Part shown: positions 63,375 to 64,000 of the stretch, piece by piece
Position numbering within the stretch: position 1 is the stretch's first letter
Layout of the letters: each line of letters begins with the position of its first letter
NCBI RefSeq assembly: GCF_002095435.2
Contig: NZ_MJEJ02000054.1
Coordinates: 372,001 to 436,000, forward strand
Source of the DNA: Williamsia sp. 1138
GTDB lineage: Bacteria; Actinomycetota; Actinomycetes; Mycobacteriales; Mycobacteriaceae
Length of the DNA stretch: 64,000 bases
Reading direction: 5' to 3'
Notes under the pieces: model-generated
Seen by the model: only the letters and a program-made list of their open reading frames with translations
Database searches by the model: none
Told to the model about the DNA's origin: nothing
Made by a program: the position numbers and the translations under genes

Positions 63375-64000
63375 TCATTCCTCGGCCAGCCGTAACATCG
63401 GGACCAAGAATTGCCTGGCAACCATCGTGAGCTGCTCGGCGTCGTCGACATCTACGACCTGACTGCGGGCGGTCAGAAATGATGCGGAGATACGTACCAT
63501 CACATCCGCGACCAGGTCCGTGTCGAGGTCTTCGGGTACCTTCCCGGCCTCTTGTTCACGGCGGAGCTGCCCTGCGACGAATTGACTGACGGCGCCGAGC
63601 ATTCGGCCGTCGTCGGCGATCATCGACCCTGCAAGAAGCGTGGGTTCGGCGGCCATGAGTCCTCCGATGAGAGGGTTCTCCCGAAAGGCTCGGAGCGAAC
63701 TGACAAAGCCCACCACCACGCGGTCCGCAGCCGTATGGGCGTGCCTGATGTCAATAAGAAATTGATCGAAGTATCGCCGGAACTCCCGCACGATGACCTG
63801 TTCCACCAGAGCGTCCTTCGTGGCGAACCGGCGGTAGACCGTGACGCGTGACAGCTCTGCACGGCGGGCGACATCTTCCATCGAAGAACGCTGAATTCCC
63901 ATGCGGCAGAACTGCTCATACGCTGCGTCGAGTAGTCGCATCTTCGTCCGATCAAAGCCCTCGTCACGAGCTCGGGCGTCGCTGTAGGCGCGCTGAAGCA
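63375..64000 (-). CDS. TetR-family regulator, 5' end may lie beyond the window
   Basis: At least 188 residues from ATG 63941: helix-turn-helix RLLDAAYEQFCRMGIQRSSM, EDVARRAELSRVTVYRRF, ATKDALVEQV, then a helical ligand domain. The frame stays open from 63941 to the window edge (ending DARARDEGFDRTK before that Met), and family proteins usually carry 10-20 residues there, so the real start is probably further upstream. It likely controls the hydrolase gene just downstream. Confidence 0.88.
   Translation of the reverse strand, partial: LQRAYSDARARDEGFDRTKMRLLDAAYEQFCRMGIQRSSMEDVARRAELSRVTVYRRFATKDALVEQVIVREFRRYFDQFLIDIRHAHTAADRVVVGFVSSLRAFRENPLIGGLMAAEPTLLAGSMIADDGRMLGAVSQFVAGQLRREQEAGKVPEDLDTDLVADVMVRISASFLTARSQVVDVDDAEQLTMVARQFLVPMLRLAEE

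Overview
The window is high-GC, densely coded actinobacterial DNA. The gene content points to a mycolic-acid actinomycete such as Gordonia or a relative. This is inferred from an F420-type luciferase-like oxidoreductase, a mycothiol-isomerase-like DinB protein, MmyB-type XRE regulators, many GTG/TTG starts and ATGA/TTGA overlaps. No rRNA, tRNA, CRISPR array, transposase or origin was seen.

Layout. (1) 34-16541, plus strand: a probable hydroxamate siderophore operon. It has a trimodular NRPS (C-A-T-C-A-T-E-C-A-T-TE), two half-transporters forming a complementary degenerate ABC exporter, and an L-ornithine N5-monooxygenase. (2) 16560-21980: metabolic genes (alpha/beta hydrolase, WrbA, 2-hydroxyglutarate-oxidase-like protein, unknowns, TSUP permease), closed by a strong terminator and a long inverted repeat. 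(3) 22002-28355, minus strand: a LytS/LytTR two-component system, two SSS carboxylate symporters and two small DUF485-type partners. A direct repeat that could bind the response regulator lies before the ActP operon. (4) 28392-36007: regulators and envelope proteins (XRE, aldo/keto reductase, lipoprotein, DUF6777, TspO, TetR) and a truncated NTF2-like gene.

(5) 36088-46130, minus strand: the most striking locus, a class II lanthipeptide cluster. Four small precursor genes are followed by lanM, lanT (C39 peptidase-ABC), a second lanM, an F420-type LLM reductase and a small membrane protein, mostly joined by 4-nt overlaps. Precursor 1 looks like the alpha peptide of lacticin 3147 but lacks one conserved cysteine. 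Precursor 2 looks like a beta peptide. Precursors 3 and 4 have related leaders but no cysteine at all. With the reductase, this suggests D-amino-acid-bearing peptides. A membrane-anchored nSTAND/WD40 protein is transcribed divergently (46402-50121).

(6) 50144-64000: a frameshifted MpaB-like gene with a palindromic operator; a methyltransferase; phospholipase D; a four-gene minus-strand cassette (J-domain/pseudokinase, vWA protein, diverged adenylosuccinate synthetase, NrtR-like Nudix/winged-helix regulator) with a candidate operator before its first gene; a protein of five 13-residue calcium-loop repeats; rsgA; a small membrane protein behind a SigF/SigB-type promoter; and WYL/RidA, XRE/MmyB, alpha/beta hydrolase and TetR genes at the right edge.
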